A stretch of DNA of 64,000 bases from Brucella haematophila (lineage in GTDB: Bacteria; Pseudomonadota; Alphaproteobacteria; Rhizobiales; Rhizobiaceae), in NCBI RefSeq assembly GCF_005938105.1, contig NZ_VCPE01000013.1:109230-173229 (forward strand), written 5' to 3'. The notes below the pieces were generated by a model that saw nothing but the letters and a program-made list of their open reading frames with translations, was not told the DNA's origin and did not search any database. Position 1 is the stretch's first letter, and every line of letters starts with the position of its first letter. This document shows, in pieces, positions 60,665 through 64,000 of this stretch. The position numbers and the translations under genes were made by a program.

Positions 60665-62155
60665 ATGAAGACACAGATGGATCTGACGACGGCGCCAATC
60701 AATCAAGCGCTGCTGCTCTTCGCCTTACCGACGCTTGGATCATCGATCCTGCAATCGGCAAACGGTTCCATAGACACGATCTGGATCGGCCATTTGCTCG
60801 GAACAAATGCGCTGGCCGCCACGACCAACGGCAATCTTGTCATGTTCCTGCTGACGGCCTTTGTCTTCGGCTTCGGCATGGCATCGACCATTCTGATCGG
60901 ACAATCTTTCGGACGCCGCGAAATCGAAACTGCACGCGCCATTACCGGCACGACGCTGGGAGCTTTCGTGCCGATCAGCATTCTTGTTTCCATTGCCGGC
61001 TGGTTTCTGGCGCCACATGTGCTGACGCTGCTTGGCACACCGGAGACGATCGAACCTCTGGCCCGCGCCTTCCTGCAAGTCACCTTCGTCGCCATGCCTG
61101 CCATCCTCATGCAGACAATCCTGATGATGGCCCTGCGCGGTAGCGGAGACTCGATCACCCCGCTGATCTTCATGGGCCTGGCAGTTATTCTGGATATTGC
61201 CTTTAATCCCCTGCTCATCCTCGGGATTGGCCCTATTCCTCCATTAGGCATATCCGGCTCGGCGCTTGCCACGGCGGTCGCGAATTATATCAGCCTCGCC
61301 GCCATGCTGTTTTACATCTACCACAAGGACCTCCCCTTGCGCTTGAAGGGGCCGGAACTCCGGTTTCTGATACCAGACCTCAAAGTGCTGAAGCTCATTT
61401 TCAGCAAGGGGCTGCCGATAGGAATCCAGATGATCGTGGTTTCGAGCGCGATGCTGACCATGATGCGACTGGTCAATCAGGAGGGCGTCGATACGACAGC
61501 GGCTTTTGGTGCAACACAACAGTTGTGGACCTATGTGCAGATGCCCGCCATGGCGCTTGGAGCGGCGGTCAGCGCCATGGCAGCGCAGAATATCGGTGCT
61601 GGCAACTGGGACCGCGTCAGCAGTATCACCCGCATCGGTGTGCTCTATGCAATCTTGATGACCGGCATTCTTGTTGTTGTGCTGCTCATTGCCGACCGGC
61701 AAGCGATGCAAATATTTCTCGGCGCTGAAAGCCCGGCCATTCCGATCGGCCAGCATATTGGCAAAATGGCGACCTGGGGCTTCATCGCCTTCGGTGTCTC
61801 AATGGTTTTGTTCGGAACGGTTCGTGCCAACGGACAGGTGATCTGGCCGCTCATCATCCTTTTCGTATCGATGTATCCGGTGCGGTTGGGCGTTGCGCTC
61901 GGCTTGCGGCAATGGCTTGGCGTGGATGCGCTGTGGCTGAGTTTTCCGGTTGCCATGCTGTCCACCATGCTCATGGCGGGTGTTCTTTACCTGCGCGGCA
62001 ACTGGCGCGAAAACAAATCAATGAATGTCGATAAATACGAGCAGGATAGTGTAACCGCTTCAACCTCTCAGACGGCTGAAGCCGCGCCATCCTGCAATGC
62101 GCTCGCACCCAATGCGCCAGCTGTGATGGAGGGAAGCGCAACGGGCGGACGGTGA
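60665..62155 (+). CDS. MATE family efflux transporter
   Basis: A 496-residue inner-membrane cation-coupled multidrug/toxin exporter with twelve predicted spans. PINQALLLFALPTLGSSILQ begins span 1; QSANGSIDTIWIGHLLG and IQMIVVSSAMLTMMRLVNQE mark the two MatE repeats. The final 45 residues are a hydrophilic Ser/Ala/Thr tail not seen in most MATE proteins. RBS GAGG. The AT-rich 60528-60664 gap holds its promoter. Substrates are unknown. Confidence 0.92.
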   Translation: MKTQMDLTTAPINQALLLFALPTLGSSILQSANGSIDTIWIGHLLGTNALAATTNGNLVMFLLTAFVFGFGMASTILIGQSFGRREIETARAITGTTLGAFVPISILVSIAGWFLAPHVLTLLGTPETIEPLARAFLQVTFVAMPAILMQTILMMALRGSGDSITPLIFMGLAVILDIAFNPLLILGIGPIPPLGISGSALATAVANYISLAAMLFYIYHKDLPLRLKGPELRFLIPDLKVLKLIFSKGLPIGIQMIVVSSAMLTMMRLVNQEGVDTTAAFGATQQLWTYVQMPAMALGAAVSAMAAQNIGAGNWDRVSSITRIGVLYAILMTGILVVVLLIADRQAMQIFLGAESPAIPIGQHIGKMATWGFIAFGVSMVLFGTVRANGQVIWPLIILFVSMYPVRLGVALGLRQWLGVDALWLSFPVAMLSTMLMAGVLYLRGNWRENKSMNVDKYEQDSVTASTSQTAEAAPSCNALAPNAPAVMEGSATGGR

Positions 62156-62294
62156 AACACGCGATTTCACCTGCCGGTCACATACATTGAAAACAACGCA
62201 AATTACCGGTGCTGACCTGTTGCAATCTGCATGGCCTTGGTTCATATAGCGCGGGCCTGACAGAATCGGTTCTTTTTAGAATCGGCTGGCGCGA

Positions 62295-62369
62295 GCGGGT
62301 GTAGCTCAGGGGTAGAGCACAACCTTGCCAAGGTTGGGGTCGAGGGTTCGAATCCCTTCGCCCGCTCCA
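62295..62369 (+). tRNA. tRNA-Gly (GCC)
   Basis: Acceptor GCGGGTG/CGCCCGC, D-arm TAGCTCAGGGGTAGAGCA, anticodon loop CTTGCCA (GCC), T-loop TTCGAAT and encoded CCA. Confidence 0.97.
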
Positions 62370-62393
62370 GTTTTTCTGTTCAGTCTAGCTTTC

Positions 62394-62419
62394 AAAATCC
62401 CGGCTTCGTCCGGGATTTT
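62394..62419 (+). terminator. Terminator after tRNA-Gly
   Basis: AAAATCCCGG/CCGGGATTTT stem with a 6-nt loop and a T-run, 25 bp beyond the tRNA. Confidence 0.85.
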
Positions 62420-62463
62420 TGCTTATATGCTTTCCAGTCCGCTGCGAACCGCTAACGATGTTC

Positions 62464-63534
62464 TCAAGTGTTTCTCAGGAATTTGAATGGAACACCGGAT
62501 ATGAGCGCCTTCACATAGCGCGGCTTTTGATAATAGCCGTTCAACGATACACGCGGCAATCTCATAAGGGACTGAAGACTATTGCAGTCGAGCACACCCG
62601 GCTGGGTCGTGACCCCGACGGTAAAGCCAGCTTCCGCAATCGCCGACGTCTCGCGCTTCCCGACCGCGGTCGGCCAGCCATACGGATAGGAAAATGAACG
62701 CGGCTTCTGCCCGGCATAGCGTTCAATCGCGGCGGCTGACTGCTCGATCTCTTGATGCAACCGGTCTTCATCAACGCGGCGTAGGTTGAGGTGATTCATT
62801 GTGTGGGCGCCAAAATGAACCAGAGGATCTTGTGCCAATTGGCGCAGCTCCGATTCATCCATCACCAGATCTTCAATAATTGCAATCGGTGAAACGCCGT
62901 GCGCCCGCGCTGCTGCATCTATCCGCTCTACAGCGACATCTTCATCGATTGCCTTAACAAAGGCCGTGAACCGATCGAAGGCTGATAGCTTTTCGTACAG
63001 CGTCTCGCAGCGAATGCCTTCAACTCCGCTTCCAAAATCAAATTGAAAGCGTGTGGTTTTCCTTACAAACGCTTCCGCTGTTTCCCACCAGGCGCTCCGC
63101 TTCCGTTCCACAAACCCAGGATTGACGAAGATTGTGTAGGGGACAGCAAACTTGCGGAATATGGGCGCGGCAAACTCGGCGTTGTTGCGATAACCGTCAT
63201 CCAGAGTGAAGGCAACGAAGCTTCGTCTGTCTGCCGTGTCTGCAAGCAGGCTCGGCAAGTCATGTAAATGAACCGGTGTGAGCCCCTCGCTTATCGCGAC
63301 CCTGATGGCTTCTTCCAGAAACTCCGGCGTGACCGAGAGATGTGCATTGGGTGAGAAGCGCTCCGCATGTGCCGGGCGAACATGATGTAAGGTGAAGATT
63401 ACACCGCGCCCCGAAGCCTCCGAGAATAGTGAGCGTACAAAGGGAACAGCTGCCAGCTCCAGCCCGGCCCTGATTAAGCCGTAGCGCAGAGAGGAGTATA
63501 TCCCCTGAAACGATCGCATTGCACCCCGCGCCAT
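62464..63534 (-). CDS. Polysaccharide deacetylase (NodB domain) protein
   Basis: A 356-residue protein. NodB motif 1 FTLDDGYRNN (about 107-116) holds the catalytic and metal-binding Asp pair; motif 2 FGAHTMNH (about 235-242) holds the two His ligands. SFSYPYGWPTAVGKRE is motif 3. VIFTLHHVRP near residue 46 is common in carbohydrate esterase family 4 proteins of polysaccharide clusters. No clear signal peptide. Likely removes N- or O-acetyl groups from a surface polymer; the substrate is unknown. ATG 63519 is an alternative start. Confidence 0.87.
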   Translation of the reverse strand: MARGAMRSFQGIYSSLRYGLIRAGLELAAVPFVRSLFSEASGRGVIFTLHHVRPAHAERFSPNAHLSVTPEFLEEAIRVAISEGLTPVHLHDLPSLLADTADRRSFVAFTLDDGYRNNAEFAAPIFRKFAVPYTIFVNPGFVERKRSAWWETAEAFVRKTTRFQFDFGSGVEGIRCETLYEKLSAFDRFTAFVKAIDEDVAVERIDAAARAHGVSPIAIIEDLVMDESELRQLAQDPLVHFGAHTMNHLNLRRVDEDRLHQEIEQSAAAIERYAGQKPRSFSYPYGWPTAVGKRETSAIAEAGFTVGVTTQPGVLDCNSLQSLMRLPRVSLNGYYQKPRYVKALISGVPFKFLRNT

Positions 63535-63863
63535 TCAAGCGCGTCCCTTATTAAGTAAAAATCTAAAATGTCATTACACTATGGTTCGTCAACAAGTCAT
63601 GTATGAATGTTGATAGGTACTATTTCATGCCAGTTCAATGGCTTTATAGAACTACAATGCCAATCGCATCCCGACTGGCATGGGGCTAAAACCGCCGTAC
63701 GATGACTGTATCATTCGCTGTATTAGCTTGTCATGGGTGCACCCACCCAGTTCGCAACAGCCATGCCTTATGTGCGGAGTTTGCTTTATAGGCATCGGTT
63801 GGGCCGGCGCTCACCACGGCCTATCGCCGTTTGTTTCGTAGACATTCAGGCGTATAAACGCGG
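63535..63863. other. Intergenic region between the NodB gene and tRNA-fMet
   Basis: AT-rich near the NodB start and GC-richer to the right. I see no coding frame, RNA gene or repeat here. Confidence 0.4.
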
Positions 63864-63893
63864 AAAGCCCCGCATTTTTTTGCGGGGCTTTTT
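63864..63893 (-). terminator. Terminator after initiator tRNA
   Basis: AAAGCCCCGCA/TGCGGGGCTTT stem with a 6-nt T loop and a downstream T-tract on the reverse strand, 19 bp past the tRNA 3' end. Confidence 0.85.
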
Positions 63894-63911
63894 GTTGTAT
63901 TCAGATGGTTT

Positions 63912-63988
<77 letters not shown>

Positions 63989-64000
63989 ATAAACTTTGTG

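Overview
The window is a gene-dense chromosomal segment of an alphaproteobacterium of the order Hyphomicrobiales (Rhizobiales), most likely the Brucella/Ochrobactrum group. The evidence is GC-rich coding DNA, Usg and SDHAF4/DUF1674 family genes, the large 1,600-residue NAD-glutamate dehydrogenase, MmsA, the rlmH-rsfS-nadD-proA-proB-obgE-GNAT-rpmA-rplU block, and a short dispersed palindrome family of the kind common in this group. This taxonomic call is inference from gene content, not from a search. Nearly all genes are core housekeeping genes.

Layout. 1-9.45 kb: priA (lacking only its extreme C-terminus), a transaldolase-like gene, a RecF-like ATPase, a secreted metallo-beta-lactamase-fold protein with a degenerate metal site, lptE-leuS, and yggS. 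9.45-10.9 kb: a very AT-rich 1.45-kb insert carrying two paralogous unknown proteins, bounded by a perfect 31-bp duplication of the yggS 3' end. 10.9-24 kb: FUSC protein, usg, acs, DUF1674, htpX, rsmB, a heparinase II/III protein, DUF3088, an MDR reductase, a small membrane protein with pdxY, DUF429, carbonic anhydrase and a MltB-type transglycosylase. 24-36.9 kb: ffh, chorismate mutase, rpsP, a MarR-GNAT fusion with its own palindromic operator cluster, a LemA/TPM envelope cluster, NAD-GDH and an MFS transporter. 36.9-45 kb: glpF/glpK, purH, mmsA with a divergent LysR regulator, DUF1275 and a GlsB-like protein. 45-58.7 kb: rppH-(divergent deacetylase)-ctpA-envC, a glycosyltransferase, and the rlmH to rplU block. 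58.7-64 kb: tRNA-Ser(CGA), an RluA-type pseudouridine synthase, rsmJ, a MATE exporter, tRNA-Gly(GCC), a NodB deacetylase and initiator tRNA-Met.

How genes work together. Envelope growth and division: lptE, mltB-like, envC, ctpA, the divergent deacetylase, htpX. Translation and ribosome assembly: leuS, rsmB, ffh, rpsP, rlmH, rsfS, obgE, rpmA, rplU, rsmJ, RluA and tRNAs. Central metabolism: acs, NAD-GDH, glpFK, mmsA, proBA, nadD, pdxY/yggS (vitamin B6), purH.

The most unusual item is the yggS-associated insert at about 9,445-10,892. It looks like a site-specific integration that rebuilds the end of the host gene. Its two proteins resemble each other, no function can be recognised for them, and no recombinase is visible in the window. 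Secondary points are a 100-bp-period duplication of the mmsA 3' end, a two-subfamily palindromic repeat dispersed over at least ten sites, and the MarR operator cluster.
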